A stretch of DNA of 64,000 bases from Ramlibacter humi (GTDB lineage Bacteria; Pseudomonadota; Gammaproteobacteria; Burkholderiales; Burkholderiaceae_C), in the NCBI RefSeq assembly GCF_004681975.1, contig NZ_SMLK01000001.1:434001-498000 (forward strand), written 5' to 3'. Made by a program: the position numbers and the translations under genes. The notes beneath the pieces are model-generated. The model was given only the letters and a program-made list of their open reading frames with translations. It was not told the origin of the DNA and did not search any database. Shown here piece after piece: positions 27,673 to 37,388 of this stretch (position 1 is its first letter; every line of letters begins with the position of its first letter).

Positions 27673-27740
27673 GGTTCCTCCTTGCGCCCTGATGGGCCTG
27701 TGCCGAACGGGCCCACCGTCGCTCTGGGACAATGCAGGCC

Positions 27741-29120
27741 ATGAGCGAAAACACGACCGCCGAGGCGGCCCCGAAAGTGGGGTTCGTCAGTCTCGGCTGC
27801 CCCAAGGCCCTGACCGATTCGGAACTGATCCTCACCCAGCTGTCCGCCGAGGGCTACACCACGTCCAAGACCTTCGAAGGCGCCGACCTGGTGATCGTCA
27901 ACACCTGCGGCTTCATCGACGATGCGGTAAAGGAAAGCCTGGATTCCATCGGCGAGGCGCTGTCGGCCAACGGCCGGGTCATCGTCACCGGCTGCCTGGG
28001 CGCGCGCGAAGGCGAGGGCGGCGGCAACCTGGTGCGCCAGATGCACCCGTCGGTGCTGGCCGTCACCGGCCCGCACGCCACGCAGGAGGTGATGGACGCG
28101 GTGCATGCGCACCTGCCCAAGCCGCACGATCCCTTCGTCGACCTGGTGCCGGCCGCGGGCATCAAGCTCACGCCGCGCCACTACGCGTACCTGAAGATCA
28201 GCGAGGGCTGCAACCACCGCTGCACGTTCTGCATCATCCCTTCCATGCGCGGCGACCTGGTGAGCCGGCCGGTGGGCGACGTGCTGAAGGAAGCACGCGC
28301 GCTGTTCGAGTCCGGCGTGAAGGAGTTGCTGGTGGTGAGCCAGGACACCTCCGCGTACGGTGTCGACACGAAGTACCGCACCGGTTTCTTCGATGGCCGG
28401 CCCGTGAAGACTCGCATGCTGGACCTGGTGCGCGAACTCGGCGAACTGGCGCGCCCGTACGGCGCCTGGGTGCGCCTGCACTACGTCTATCCGTACCCGT
28501 CGGTGGATGAAGTGGTTCCGCTGATGGCCACGGGCGCGGTGCTGCCGTACCTGGACGTGCCGCTGCAGCACAGCCATCCCGACGTGCTGCGGCGGATGAA
28601 GCGCCCGGCCAGCGGCGAGAAGAACCTGGAGCGCATTCGCGCCTGGCGCGAAGCCTGTCCGGAACTGGTGGTGCGCAGCACCTTCATCGCCGGCTTCCCC
28701 GGTGAGACCGAGGCCGAATTCCAGGACCTGCTGGATTTCGTGCGCGAGGCGCAGATCGACCGCGCGGGCTGCTTCGCGTACAGCCCCGTGGAAGGCGCGG
28801 CCGCCAACGACCTCCCCGGCATGCTGCCGGCCGAGGTTCGCGAGGAGCGCCGCGCTCGCTTCATGGAAGTGGCCGAACAGGTGTCAGCCGAAAGGTTGCA
28901 CCGCCGCGTCGGCGCGACGATGCAGGTGCTGGTGGATTCGGCGCCGGGCCTGGGCCGCAAGGGCGGGGTGGGACGCAGCTACGCGGATGCGCCGGAGATC
29001 GACGGCACCGTGCGCCTGCTGCCGCCGGAAAAGCTGAGCAAGCAACTGAAGGTGGGCGAGTTCACTCGCGCCCGCATCGTGGCCACCGAAGGCCACGACC
29101 TCGTCGGGATGCCGATCTGA
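27741..29120 (+). CDS. rimO: Ribosomal protein S12 methylthiotransferase
   Basis: 459 residues. Radical-SAM enzyme that adds a methylthio group to Asp of ribosomal protein S12. N-terminal methylthiotransferase domain ([31 protein letters not shown], with its own three cysteines), radical-SAM CNHRCTFC (Cys157, 161, 164), and a TRAM domain at the end. ATG 27732, three codons upstream, is in frame; neither start has a clear Shine-Dalgarno site, and 27741 is the more typical N-terminus. Followed by a strong hairpin. Confidence 0.96.
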   Translation: MSENTTAEAAPKVGFVSLGCPKALTDSELILTQLSAEGYTTSKTFEGADLVIVNTCGFIDDAVKESLDSIGEALSANGRVIVTGCLGAREGEGGGNLVRQMHPSVLAVTGPHATQEVMDAVHAHLPKPHDPFVDLVPAAGIKLTPRHYAYLKISEGCNHRCTFCIIPSMRGDLVSRPVGDVLKEARALFESGVKELLVVSQDTSAYGVDTKYRTGFFDGRPVKTRMLDLVRELGELARPYGAWVRLHYVYPYPSVDEVVPLMATGAVLPYLDVPLQHSHPDVLRRMKRPASGEKNLERIRAWREACPELVVRSTFIAGFPGETEAEFQDLLDFVREAQIDRAGCFAYSPVEGAAANDLPGMLPAEVREERRARFMEVAEQVSAERLHRRVGATMQVLVDSAPGLGRKGGVGRSYADAPEIDGTVRLLPPEKLSKQLKVGEFTRARIVATEGHDLVGMPI

Positions 29121-29132
29121 GGGCAGAAATAA

Positions 29133-29158
29133 ATAAAGCCGGCTCGCGCCGGCTTTAT
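29133..29158. terminator. Bidirectional terminator between rimO and tRNA-Leu
   Basis: ATAAAGCCGGC (29133-29143), loop TCGC, GCCGGCTTTAT (29148-29158): an 11-bp perfect stem. On the minus strand, after tRNA-Leu, it is followed by TTATTTATTT, a good T-rich tail; on the plus strand it follows rimO with a weaker tail. Confidence 0.85.
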
Positions 29159-29167
29159 CATTTGACT

Positions 29168-29252
<85 letters not shown>

Positions 29253-29270
29253 ATTTCAGGAAAGAAAAGG

Positions 29271-29298
29271 ATTCTATATCAAAAACATCGGACCTCAA
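29271..29298 (-). promoter_or_regulatory. Promoter of tRNA-Leu
   Basis: On the minus strand TTGAGG (29298-29293, 4 of 6), a 16-base spacer and TAGAAT (29276-29271, 5 of 6) place the start near 29264, 12 bases before the tRNA. It occupies the gap to rnr, so the rnr coding region probably starts after it. Confidence 0.6.
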
Positions 29299-29313
29299 CA
29301 CTCGACCGGACTT

Positions 29314-31521
29314 TTGGATGAAGTCGAGGGAACGATCCAGGGCCATCGCGATGGCCACGGCTATGTCGCCAGGGACGACGGCGAGACCGACATCTACCTG
29401 CCGCCCAATGAGATGCGCGCGGTCCTGCACAAGGACCGCGTGCGCGTGCGCATCGTGCGGCACGACCGCAAGGGCCGCCCTGAGGGGCGCGTGGTCGAGA
29501 TCGTCGAGCGGCCGCCGCAGCCGATCATCGGCCGCCTGCTGCACGAAAGCGGCGTCTGGCTGGTCGCGCCGGAAGACAAGCGCTACGGCCAGGACGTCCT
29601 GATCCCCAAGGGCGCCACCGGCACGGCCAAGCCCGGCCAGGTGGTCGTGGTGGAACTCACCGAGCCGCCCAGCCTGTACGGCCAGCCCGTGGGCCGCGTG
29701 AAGGAAGTGCTGGGCGAGATCGACGACCCCGGCATGGAGATCGAGATCGCGGTGCGCAAGTACGGCGTGCCGCACGAGTTCTCCGACGCCTGCATCGCGC
29801 AGTCGCGGCTGCTGCCCGACAAGGTGCGGCCCGCCGACCGCAAGCACCGCGTCGACCTCACCGACGTGCCGCTGGTCACCATCGACGGCGAGGACGCGCG
29901 CGACTTCGACGACGCCGTGTACTGCGAGCCCGCGAAGGTGGGCCGCGGCAAGGGCTGGCGCCTGCTGGTGGCCATCGCCGACGTCAGCCACTACGTGCAG
30001 ACGGGCGAGCCGATCGACGTCGACGCGTACGAGCGCGCCACCAGCGTGTACTTCCCGCGCCGTGTCATCCCGATGCTGCCGGAGAAGCTGTCCAACGGCC
30101 TGTGCTCGCTCAACCCCGAAGTCGACCGGCTGTGCATGGTCTGCGACATGCTGATCACGGCCACCGGCGAGATCCAGGCCTACCAGTTCTACCCGGCGGT
30201 GATGTGGAGCCACGCTCGCTTCACGTACACCGAGGTGGCGGCCATCCTGGCCAACACGCGCGGGCCCGAAGCGCAGCGGCGCAAGGACCTGGTGGGCGAC
30301 CTGATCAACCTGCACGACGTGTACCGCGCGCTGCTGAAGGCGCGCGAGGCCCGCGGCGCGATGGACTTCGATACGGTGGAAACGCAGATCGTCTGCGACG
30401 AGAGCGGCCGCATCGAGAAGATCGTGCCGCGCACCCGCAACGACGCGCACCGGCTGATCGAGGAAGCCATGCTGGCCGCCAACGTCTGCTCGGCCGACTT
30501 CATCCAGCAGTCCAAGCACCCGGGCCTGTACCGCGTGCACGAAGGCCCGACGCCGGAGAAGAAGGAGATCCTGCGCAACTACCTGAAGGCGATGGGCGTG
30601 GGCCTGTCGGTCAGCGACGAACCGATGCCGATGGAGTTCCAGCGCATCGCCGCCGCGGTGAAGGACCGCCCTGACGCGCAGCAGATCCACACCATGCTGC
30701 TGCGGTCCATGCAGCAGGCGATCTACACGCCGATCAACAGTGGCCACTTCGGCCTGGCCTACGACGCCTACACGCACTTCACCAGCCCGATCCGGCGCTA
30801 CCCGGACCTGCTGGTGCACCGCGTGATCAAGGCCATCCTGGGCAACGGGCACTACACGCTGCCCGCGCTGCCCACGCCGGGCGAGGCGCACGAGAAGCTG
30901 GCCCGCCGGCTGGCTTCGCGCGTCGCCGCGCCGAAGAAGAAGCCGGCGATGGCCAACCCGAAGGAAACGCAGGCCTGGGAAGCCGCGGGCCTGCATTGCA
31001 GCGCCAACGAGCGCCGCGCCGACGAAGCCAGCCGCGACGTGGAAGCCTGGCTCAAGTGCAAGTACATGCGCGAACACCTGGGCGAGGAATACGGCGGCGT
31101 GGTCAGCGCGGCCACCACGTTCGGCATCTTCGTCACGCTGGACCAGCTGTACGTCGAAGGCCTGGTGCACATCACCGAGCTGGGCGGCGAGTACTTCAAG
31201 TTCGACGAGGCGCGCCAGGAACTTCGCGGCGAGCGCACCGGCATTCGCTACGCCATCGGCTCGCGGGTGCGGGTGCAGGTCAGCCGCGTCGACCTGGATG
31301 GTCGCAAGATCGACTTCCGGCTGGTGCGCGAAGGTGAGGAACTTGAATCGCGTGCCATGCGCGACAAGGGCGTCGCCGCGGGCGCACCGCGCAAGGGCGC
31401 GGCGGCCAAGCCGGCGCGCAAGACGGGCCGCGCCACTCGCGCGCCGGAGCAGAACCTGAAAGCCGCGGTCAAGAAGGCGGTGGCTTCCAAGGGCAAGAAC
31501 GGCCGCAAAGGGCGGCGATAA
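29314..31521 (+). CDS. rnr: Ribonuclease R
   Basis: 735 residues from a TTG start. 3'-5' exoribonuclease for structured RNA. Order: cold-shock domains ([20 protein letters not shown]), RNB catalytic domain with [14 protein letters not shown] (metal-binding aspartates) and the [16 protein letters not shown] motif, S1 domain ([20 protein letters not shown]), and a Lys/Arg-rich tail. No in-frame ATG or GTG exists between tRNA-Leu and residue ~34, so the start is inferred: TTG 29314 keeps the first cold-shock domain. ATC codons at 29278/29287 with AAAAGG before them are conceivable but non-canonical and lie on the tRNA promoter. The ribosome site before the TTG is weak (GGA). Confidence 0.93.
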   Translation: MDEVEGTIQGHRDGHGYVARDDGETDIYLPPNEMRAVLHKDRVRVRIVRHDRKGRPEGRVVEIVERPPQPIIGRLLHESGVWLVAPEDKRYGQDVLIPKGATGTAKPGQVVVVELTEPPSLYGQPVGRVKEVLGEIDDPGMEIEIAVRKYGVPHEFSDACIAQSRLLPDKVRPADRKHRVDLTDVPLVTIDGEDARDFDDAVYCEPAKVGRGKGWRLLVAIADVSHYVQTGEPIDVDAYERATSVYFPRRVIPMLPEKLSNGLCSLNPEVDRLCMVCDMLITATGEIQAYQFYPAVMWSHARFTYTEVAAILANTRGPEAQRRKDLVGDLINLHDVYRALLKAREARGAMDFDTVETQIVCDESGRIEKIVPRTRNDAHRLIEEAMLAANVCSADFIQQSKHPGLYRVHEGPTPEKKEILRNYLKAMGVGLSVSDEPMPMEFQRIAAAVKDRPDAQQIHTMLLRSMQQAIYTPINSGHFGLAYDAYTHFTSPIRRYPDLLVHRVIKAILGNGHYTLPALPTPGEAHEKLARRLASRVAAPKKKPAMANPKETQAWEAAGLHCSANERRADEASRDVEAWLKCKYMREHLGEEYGGVVSAATTFGIFVTLDQLYVEGLVHITELGGEYFKFDEARQELRGERTGIRYAIGSRVRVQVSRVDLDGRKIDFRLVREGEELESRAMRDKGVAAGAPRKGAAAKPARKTGRATRAPEQNLKAAVKKAVASKGKNGRKGRR

Positions 31522-31537
31522 GCAGGAGATCGAGGCC

Positions 31538-32299
31538 ATGGACAGCAAGGGCAAGGGCCGCGTGGCCATCGTGACGGGCGGCGGCAGCGGCATCGGCAAG
31601 GCCGCGGCGCTGGCGCTGCTGGCGGATGGCTGGCACGTGGCGCTGGCGGGCCGCCGGCAGGACGCGCTGGACGCGGCGGCGGCCGAAGCGAACGCGGGCG
31701 ATCGCGCGCTGGGCGTGCCCACCGACGTCACGGACCCGGCGGCGGTCGAGGCGCTGTTCGCCACGACGGTGAAGAAGTTCGGCCGCGTGGACCTCGTGTT
31801 CAACAACGCCGGCATGGGCCTGGGCGGCGCGGCGCTGGAAGACATCGCCATCGAGGACTGGAAGCGCGTGGTCGACACCAACCTCAACGGCATGTTCTAT
31901 TGCATCCGCGAGGCCTTCCGCGTGATGAAGTCGCAGTCGCCCAAGGGCGGCCGCATCATCAACAACGGCTCGATCTCGGCGCACGCGCCGCGGCCGGGGT
32001 CCATCGCCTACACGGCCACCAAGCACGCCGTGACGGGCCTGACCAAGACCGCTTCGCTCGACGGCCGCAAGCACGACATCGCGGTGGGCCAGATCGACAT
32101 CGGCAACGCGCTCACCGACCTGGCCGCGCGCATGGCCAAGGGCGTGCCGCAGGCCAACGGCGAGATCGCGGTGGAACCGCTGATGGACGTTTCCATCGTC
32201 GGCCAGTCCATCCTCTACATGGCCAACCTGCCGCTGGAAGCCAACGTGCTGTTCCACACGGTGATGGCCACCAAGATGCCCTTCGTGGGCCGCGGCTGA
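31538..32299 (+). CDS. Short-chain dehydrogenase/reductase, function unknown
   Basis: 253 residues. Rossmann motif [19 protein letters not shown], the active-site Ser in [13 protein letters not shown] and YTATK (Tyr/Lys). AGGAG upstream of the ATG. Seventeen bases after rnr on the same strand, so probably co-transcribed, though no functional link is obvious. The C-terminal [20 protein letters not shown] does not identify a substrate. It could be any NAD(P)-dependent alcohol or ketone reductase. Confidence 0.85.
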   Translation: MDSKGKGRVAIVTGGGSGIGKAAALALLADGWHVALAGRRQDALDAAAAEANAGDRALGVPTDVTDPAAVEALFATTVKKFGRVDLVFNNAGMGLGGAALEDIAIEDWKRVVDTNLNGMFYCIREAFRVMKSQSPKGGRIINNGSISAHAPRPGSIAYTATKHAVTGLTKTASLDGRKHDIAVGQIDIGNALTDLAARMAKGVPQANGEIAVEPLMDVSIVGQSILYMANLPLEANVLFHTVMATKMPFVGRG

Positions 32300-32306
32300 A
32301 ACCCTC

Positions 32307-33734
32307 TCAGTCCAGGTGAAGTCGGCGGGCCAGCGCGCCCGCCGTCAGCGGTTCGCCGGCAGGCCAGTCGTCCGCGGCCTTGCCGTGGCGGTACACGGCA
32401 TGCGCGGCGGCCTGCAGCGCATCGGAAGACACCGGCAACGCAGCGGCCACCAGGCCGGCGAGCACGTCGCCCGTGCCGCCGGTGGCGAGCCTGCCGTTGC
32501 CGGTGGGGTTGATCGAAGGCGTGGTGCCCGGCGCCGCGATCACCGTGCCGGAACCCTTGAGCACGACGACGGCTTTCGAGCGTTCGCCCAGTTCCTGCGC
32601 GGCGCGCAGGCGGTCGCCTTGCACTTGCGCGGTGCTGGTGCCCAGCAGCCGCGCGGCCTCCAGCGGGTGGGGCGTGAGGACCGTGGGTCTGCCGCGGCGC
32701 CGCAGTGTCTCTTGCAGCGAGGCATCGGCCGCGATCGCGTTCAGCGCGTCCGCATCGAGCACCAGCCACTTCGCGCGCGACAGCACGGCGGGCAACATGG
32801 CCGCCACGGCGTCGCCGCCGCCGCAGCCGCACGCGACGGAGATCGATTCGAGCGGCAACGCATCCCAGGCACGCACCATCAGCTCCGGCCAGCCCGGCAC
32901 GGCCGCGCCGAAGCCGGTGTCCAGCGGCGCGAGGAACACACGGCCCGCGCCGCCGCAGAGGGCCGACGTCGCCGCGAGCACCGCCGCGCCGGCCATGCCT
33001 GGCGCGCCGCCGATGACGGCAACGTCGCCGTTCAAGCCCTTGTGGCTCGCATGCGCACGCACACGGACGGGCGCGGGACCGGCGAGCTGCGCGGTGGGTG
33101 CTTCCGCCGCTTGCACGCCGAGATCGTCGAACCACAGCTCGCCGGCGGCATCCCGGCCCGCGCCGGTGAACAGTCCGGGCTTCAGCGTGAGCAGCGACAC
33201 CGTGTGAGCCGCGCGAACCGACTGGCCATTGCCCGTGTCGGCGTTCAGCCCGCTCGGCAGGTCGATCGCCAGCACGGGCGAGGCCGAAGCGCTCATTCGC
33301 CCGGCCGCGGCGGCCAACGCGTCTTCCAACGGCCGGCTGCTCCCCAGTCCCAGCAACGCATCGATGCCGAGATCCCACGCGCTGGGCAACGCGTCCGCGA
33401 CCGGCACGCCGGCCTCGCGGCACTTGCGCCACGCGTTCGCGGCATCGGGCGGCAGCTTGTCGGGTGAGCCGGCGAGCGTGACGGTCACGGCCTTGCCCCA
33501 GCGATGCAGGTGCACCGCGGCTTCCAGGCCGTCGCCACCGTTGTTGCCGGGCCCGCAGGCCACCCACACGCGGTGCGCGTGCGGCGCGATGGCCAGCGCC
33601 AGGCGTGCAACGGCCAGGCCCGCGCGTTCCATCAACGCATGCGCCGGCAGCGAGGCCGCCGCTTCCTGCTCGATGCGGCGCGTGGCCGCGGTGCCGTGCA
33701 GCGGCCAGGGGCGGTCGAAGGTGACCTTCAGCAT
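32307..33734 (-). CDS. nnr: Bifunctional NAD(P)HX epimerase/dehydratase
   Basis: 475 residues. Repairs hydrated NADH/NADPH. The N-terminal YjeF_N epimerase domain (~1-210) has WVACGPGNNGGDGLEAAVHL and LPSGLNADTG; the C-terminal ADP-dependent dehydratase domain has SHKGLNGDVAVIGGAPGMAG, LTPHPLEAARLL and GNGRLATGGTGDVLAG. An in-frame ATG at 33743 would add three residues; neither start has a Shine-Dalgarno site. Last gene of an amidase-dehydrogenase-nnr run with gaps of 16 and 23 bases. Its 3' end converges on the SDR gene, 7 bases apart. Confidence 0.93.
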   Translation of the reverse strand: MLKVTFDRPWPLHGTAATRRIEQEAAASLPAHALMERAGLAVARLALAIAPHAHRVWVACGPGNNGGDGLEAAVHLHRWGKAVTVTLAGSPDKLPPDAANAWRKCREAGVPVADALPSAWDLGIDALLGLGSSRPLEDALAAAAGRMSASASPVLAIDLPSGLNADTGNGQSVRAAHTVSLLTLKPGLFTGAGRDAAGELWFDDLGVQAAEAPTAQLAGPAPVRVRAHASHKGLNGDVAVIGGAPGMAGAAVLAATSALCGGAGRVFLAPLDTGFGAAVPGWPELMVRAWDALPLESISVACGCGGGDAVAAMLPAVLSRAKWLVLDADALNAIAADASLQETLRRRGRPTVLTPHPLEAARLLGTSTAQVQGDRLRAAQELGERSKAVVVLKGSGTVIAAPGTTPSINPTGNGRLATGGTGDVLAGLVAAALPVSSDALQAAAHAVYRHGKAADDWPAGEPLTAGALARRLHLD

Positions 33735-33757
33735 GGCGCGCATTGTGCGCGCCGCGA

Positions 33758-35029
33758 TCAGCCCGTGAGACGCTCGACGCCCAGGCCTTCCAGGTCCAGC
33801 AGCGGCGCGTTGCCGCCCATCAGGTCGGCGACCACGCGCGCGCTGCCGCAGGACATGGCCCAGCCGGTGGAGCCGTGGCCCAGGTTCAGCCACACGCCGG
33901 GGATGCCGGAAGCGCCCAGCACGGGCGGGCCGTCCGGCAGCATGGGCCGCGCGCCTTTCCATTCCTGCACCGCGGCGCCGGTGTTCGACAGCTGCGCCGC
34001 GCCTGGGAACCAGTCGTGCAGCACCTTGTAGAGCGTCTGCAGCGCCTGCGGCCGCTTGTGCGTGGGACCGCCGCCGATCTCCGCGCTGCCCGCCACGCGC
34101 ACGCGCTGGCCCAGGCGCGTGATGGCGACCTTGTAGCGCTCGTCCATCACCGCGCCGCGCGGCGCGTTGAGCGGCTCGCGGATGGGCGCGCTGACGGAGT
34201 AGCCGTACACCGCTGCCAGCGGGATGCGCAGGCCGACGGGGCGCAGCAGCGCGGCGGAAGACAACCCACCGCACACCACGACGGCATTGAAAGTCTGCTG
34301 GCGCGGCGCCTGCCCGTCCGCCTGCACCACCAGCGTGGTGGGCGAAGCGCGGTCCAGCGGCTGCACCGCGGTGTTGAACTCGAACTTCACGCCCAGCCCG
34401 CGCGCGACGTCCTTGAGCAGCAGCGCGAACTGGCGGCAGTTGCCCGCCTCGTCGTCGGGCAGGTGCACGGCGCCGAGGAATTCGGTGTCGGGGTTGAGCG
34501 CGGGTTCCACGGCGCGCGCGGTGGCCGCGTCGATCTCGTGGAAGGCGACGCCCGCGTCGCGCAGCACCTGCAGGCTGGGCTGCACCAGGCGCTGGTCCTT
34601 CTCGGACCGCAGCATCACCATGTAGCCGGGACTGTGGTCGTATTCCAGCTGCAGCGAATCGGTCAGCCAGTGCAGCCGCTCGCGGCTGAAGAAGGCCAGG
34701 CGCTGCATGCGCGCGCGGTTGGCCAGGTAGGTGTCCAGCTTGCAGTGGCGCCACCACTGCCACATCCAGCCCAGCTCGGCGGCCGACACCGGCGGCACCA
34801 GCTTCACCGGCGCGTGCCGGCTGAACAGGTAGCGCAGCACCTTGCCCGGCATGCCGGGCGCGGCCCAGGGTGTGACATAGCCGGGCGCGACCATGCCGGC
34901 ATTGGCGAAGCTGGTTTCTTCCGCGACCGCGCCGCGGCGTTCGAAGACGGTGACGTCGTGGCCATCGGCCGCGAGTTCGTACGCAGTGGTGACGCCGATG
35001 ATGCCGGCGCCGATGACGGCGACTTTCAC
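33758..35029 (-). CDS. dadA: D-amino acid dehydrogenase small subunit type
   Basis: 423 residues. FAD-dependent oxidative deamination of D-amino acids, electrons passing to quinone. N-terminal dinucleotide motif KVAVIGAGIIGVTTAYELA, the DadA-typical TSFANAGMVAPGYVTPWAAPG, and the C-terminal FAD-binding WLNLGHGSTGWAMSCGSARVV. No alanine racemase (dadX) is adjacent, unlike the E. coli operon; instead an amidase lies upstream and the NAD(P)HX repair gene downstream on the same strand. In this setting the amidase might release amino acids from amides, an inference from position. Confidence 0.93.
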   Translation of the reverse strand: MKVAVIGAGIIGVTTAYELAADGHDVTVFERRGAVAEETSFANAGMVAPGYVTPWAAPGMPGKVLRYLFSRHAPVKLVPPVSAAELGWMWQWWRHCKLDTYLANRARMQRLAFFSRERLHWLTDSLQLEYDHSPGYMVMLRSEKDQRLVQPSLQVLRDAGVAFHEIDAATARAVEPALNPDTEFLGAVHLPDDEAGNCRQFALLLKDVARGLGVKFEFNTAVQPLDRASPTTLVVQADGQAPRQQTFNAVVVCGGLSSAALLRPVGLRIPLAAVYGYSVSAPIREPLNAPRGAVMDERYKVAITRLGQRVRVAGSAEIGGGPTHKRPQALQTLYKVLHDWFPGAAQLSNTGAAVQEWKGARPMLPDGPPVLGASGIPGVWLNLGHGSTGWAMSCGSARVVADLMGGNAPLLDLEGLGVERLTG

Positions 35030-35045
35030 GGGTACTTCGGTCCCT

Positions 35046-36374
35046 TCAGTGCCGCGGCTGCAGGGCGGCTTCCACCGCCAGGCCGGCGTCCAGCACCGTG
35101 TCGTCGTGCATCGCGCCGTGCCACAGCGACAGGCCCACCGGCAGGCTGCCGGGCGCGTGGCAGGGCAGCGACAGCGCGCAGCCGTCGAGCATGTTCACCA
35201 CGCTGGTGTTGCGCAGGAGCAGGGCGTTCACGCGGAAGAAGGCTTCGTCGCGTTCCGCGCCCGGCGCCACGTCGGCGATGGCCGGGGCGGTGATGGGCAC
35301 GGTGGGTGTCAGCACGGCGTCGTAACCGCGCAGGGCGCCTTCGACTTTGGCGATCCAGCCGGCGCGTGCCCGCACCAGGTCCACGTATTCCCAGGCTTTC
35401 ATCGCCACGCCGCGCTCGATGCGTGCGCGCACGCGCGGGTCGTAGCCTTCGCCGGCGCGGGCCAGCAGCTGGCGGTGCCACGCGTAGCTTTCGGCCGCGG
35501 TGAAGCCGCCCATGGACTGGAGGGTGCCCAGGTCGCGGATGGCTTCGAGCTCGATCTCTTCGATGCTCGCGCCGGCGCCGCGCAAGGTGCGAAGGGCCGC
35601 TTCGAAGGCTTGCGCCACCGCCGAGTCCATGCCGTCGAGCAGCTGCGTGCGCACGACGGCGAAGCGGCGCTGCGCCAGCGGCTTGTTCTCGAGCACCACG
35701 CGGCGGTTGGCGAGGACTTCATGCGCCAGCACCGCGTCGCGCACCGAACGCGTCATCGCGCACACGGTGTCCAGCGTGGTGGACAGCGGCAGCGCGCCTT
35801 CCAGGGGCGTGAGACGGGCGGTGTTCTTGAAGCCGACGATGCCGCACAGCGCGGCCGGGATGCGGATGGAGCCGCCGGTGTCCGAGCCCAGGCCGATGAA
35901 GGCCGCGCCGGTGGCGACCGACACGGCCGCGCCGGACGACGAGCCGCCCGGGATGCGCGGCACGGCGGTGTCGGCGGGATTGGCCGGCGTACCGTGGTGC
36001 GGGTTGACGCCCACGCCCGAGAAGGCGAACTCGGTCATGTTGGTGCGGCCGACCAGGCTGGCGCCCGCCGCGCGCAGGCGCGCCACGGCTGCGCTGTCGG
36101 CGCGAGCCGGCGGCGCGTCGGCCAGCACGGTGGAGCCGGCCGCGGTGGGCTGGCCTTCGATGTCGAACAGGTCCTTGATGGACACGGGCAGGCCGGCCAG
36201 CGGCAGTTGGCGTGCCTGGTCCCGGGAAGCGGCCTGCGCCTCTTCGGGCAGGGTGCGCAGGAAGGCGTGGCGGCAGGCGGGCGACTGGGTCATGGCCAGC
36301 GCGGCGGAGAAAGCCTCCGCGGCGCTGCCCTGGCCGCGGCCGAGCTGCACACGGGTGGCGATGAGGTCGTCCAT
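35046..36374 (-). CDS. Amidase signature family protein
   Basis: 442 residues. The Ser-cisSer-Lys triad is visible: Lys in GLPVSIKDLFDIEG, the Gly/Ser-rich VPRIPGGSSSGAAVSVATG with the cis-Ser, and the nucleophile Ser in GSDTGGSIRIPAALCG. It is GatA-like but shorter, and no gatB/gatC is adjacent, so a small-molecule amide hydrolase is more likely than the tRNA amidotransferase subunit. Starts at MDDLIATRVQ; no clear ribosome site precedes it. Divergent from the rpsB leader and first in a three-gene run with dadA and nnr. Confidence 0.9.
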   Translation of the reverse strand: MDDLIATRVQLGRGQGSAAEAFSAALAMTQSPACRHAFLRTLPEEAQAASRDQARQLPLAGLPVSIKDLFDIEGQPTAAGSTVLADAPPARADSAAVARLRAAGASLVGRTNMTEFAFSGVGVNPHHGTPANPADTAVPRIPGGSSSGAAVSVATGAAFIGLGSDTGGSIRIPAALCGIVGFKNTARLTPLEGALPLSTTLDTVCAMTRSVRDAVLAHEVLANRRVVLENKPLAQRRFAVVRTQLLDGMDSAVAQAFEAALRTLRGAGASIEEIELEAIRDLGTLQSMGGFTAAESYAWHRQLLARAGEGYDPRVRARIERGVAMKAWEYVDLVRARAGWIAKVEGALRGYDAVLTPTVPITAPAIADVAPGAERDEAFFRVNALLLRNTSVVNMLDGCALSLPCHAPGSLPVGLSLWHGAMHDDTVLDAGLAVEAALQPRH

Positions 36375-36400
36375 GGGAAGGCGCGAGGGGAGGGGTGTGT

Positions 36401-36554
36401 TAGAATCCTGTGGTTTTGCCGGGTGGTGGCTGCATGGTGCGGCGCCGCGAGACCGGCGGAACAAATCCCGAATCCGTTCCTACCAGGTGTCGCGAGGGCC
36501 GCACGGCCCCCTCGATTGCGGGGCGGATTCTAGACCCAACCTAGGAAACCAATC
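36401..36554 (+). promoter_or_regulatory. rpsB promoter and long structured leader
   Basis: TAGAAT (36401-36406) would start transcription near 36413, giving a ~140-base untranslated leader before the rpsB ATG. It contains a strong hairpin, CGAGGGCCG (36493-36501) with CGGCCCCCTCG (36504-36514, two bulged bases). AGGAAA is the ribosome site. In E. coli S2 represses its own operon through the leader; a similar role here is inference. Confidence 0.5.
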
Positions 36555-37307
36555 ATGGCAGTCTCCATGCGCGAAATGCTGGAAGCCGGTGTCCATTTCG
36601 GCCACCAGACCCGCTTCTGGAACCCGAAGATGGCCCCGTTCATCTTCGGCTCCCGCAACAAGATCCACATCATCAACCTGGAAAAGTCGCTTCCGATGTT
36701 CCAGGAAGCTTCCAAGTTCGTGAAGCAGCTGGCCGCCAATCGCGGCACCATCCTGATGGTGGGCACCAAGCGCCAGGCCCGCGAGATCGTGGCCCAGGAA
36801 GCCAAGCGCGCCGGCGTGCCCTTCGTCGACCAGCGCTGGCTGGGCGGCATGCTGACCAACTTCAAGACGGTCAAGACCTCCATCAAGCGCCTGAAGGACA
36901 TGAAGGCCCAGCAGGAAGCCGGCCTCGAGTCGATGAGCAAGAAGGAACAGCTGATGTTCCAGCGCGAGATGGAAAAGCTCGAGAAGGACATCGGCGGCAT
37001 CCAGGACATGAACACCCTGCCGGACGCCATCTTCGTGATCGACGTGGGCTTCCACAAGATCGCCGTGTCCGAAGCCAAGAAGCTGGGCATCCCGCTGGTC
37101 GGCGTGGTGGACTCCAACCACTCGCCCGAAGGCATCGACTACGTGATCCCCGGCAACGATGACTCGGCCAAGGCCGTCGCCTTGTACGCCCGCGGCATCG
37201 CCGACGCCGTGCTGGAAGGCCGCTCCAGCGCCGTCAACGACGTGGTTCGCGCCGTCTCCGAGGGCGGCGACGAGTTCGTCGAGGTCGAGGAAGGCGCCGG
37301 CGCCTGA
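36555..37307 (+). CDS. rpsB: 30S ribosomal protein S2
   Basis: 250 residues. S2 family signature [22 protein letters not shown] at the N-terminus (first 20 residues diagnostic), [41 protein letters not shown] and the second signature [13 protein letters not shown]-like stretch ([20 protein letters not shown]). Binds the 30S subunit late in assembly and helps hold bS1. It opens the rpsB-tsf-pyrH-frr cluster; an intrinsic hairpin follows before tsf. Confidence 0.98.
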   Translation: MAVSMREMLEAGVHFGHQTRFWNPKMAPFIFGSRNKIHIINLEKSLPMFQEASKFVKQLAANRGTILMVGTKRQAREIVAQEAKRAGVPFVDQRWLGGMLTNFKTVKTSIKRLKDMKAQQEAGLESMSKKEQLMFQREMEKLEKDIGGIQDMNTLPDAIFVIDVGFHKIAVSEAKKLGIPLVGVVDSNHSPEGIDYVIPGNDDSAKAVALYARGIADAVLEGRSSAVNDVVRAVSEGGDEFVEVEEGAGA

Positions 37308-37328
37308 GCGCGCGCCCCCGCATCCAGG

Positions 37329-37351
37329 AAGGGGCTCTCGGGCCCCTTTTT
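37329..37351 (+). terminator. Intrinsic terminator/attenuator between rpsB and tsf
   Basis: AAGGGGC (37329-37335), loop TCTCGG, GCCCCTT (37342-37348) then TTTT: a 7-bp stem with a T-run in the 81-base gap. Partial read-through would let S2 exceed EF-Ts and downstream products, as in other bacteria with rpsB-tsf attenuation. Confidence 0.75.
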
Positions 37352-37388
37352 ACCGTCCGGACCACTGAACAGCAGAAGGAAAATTCAA

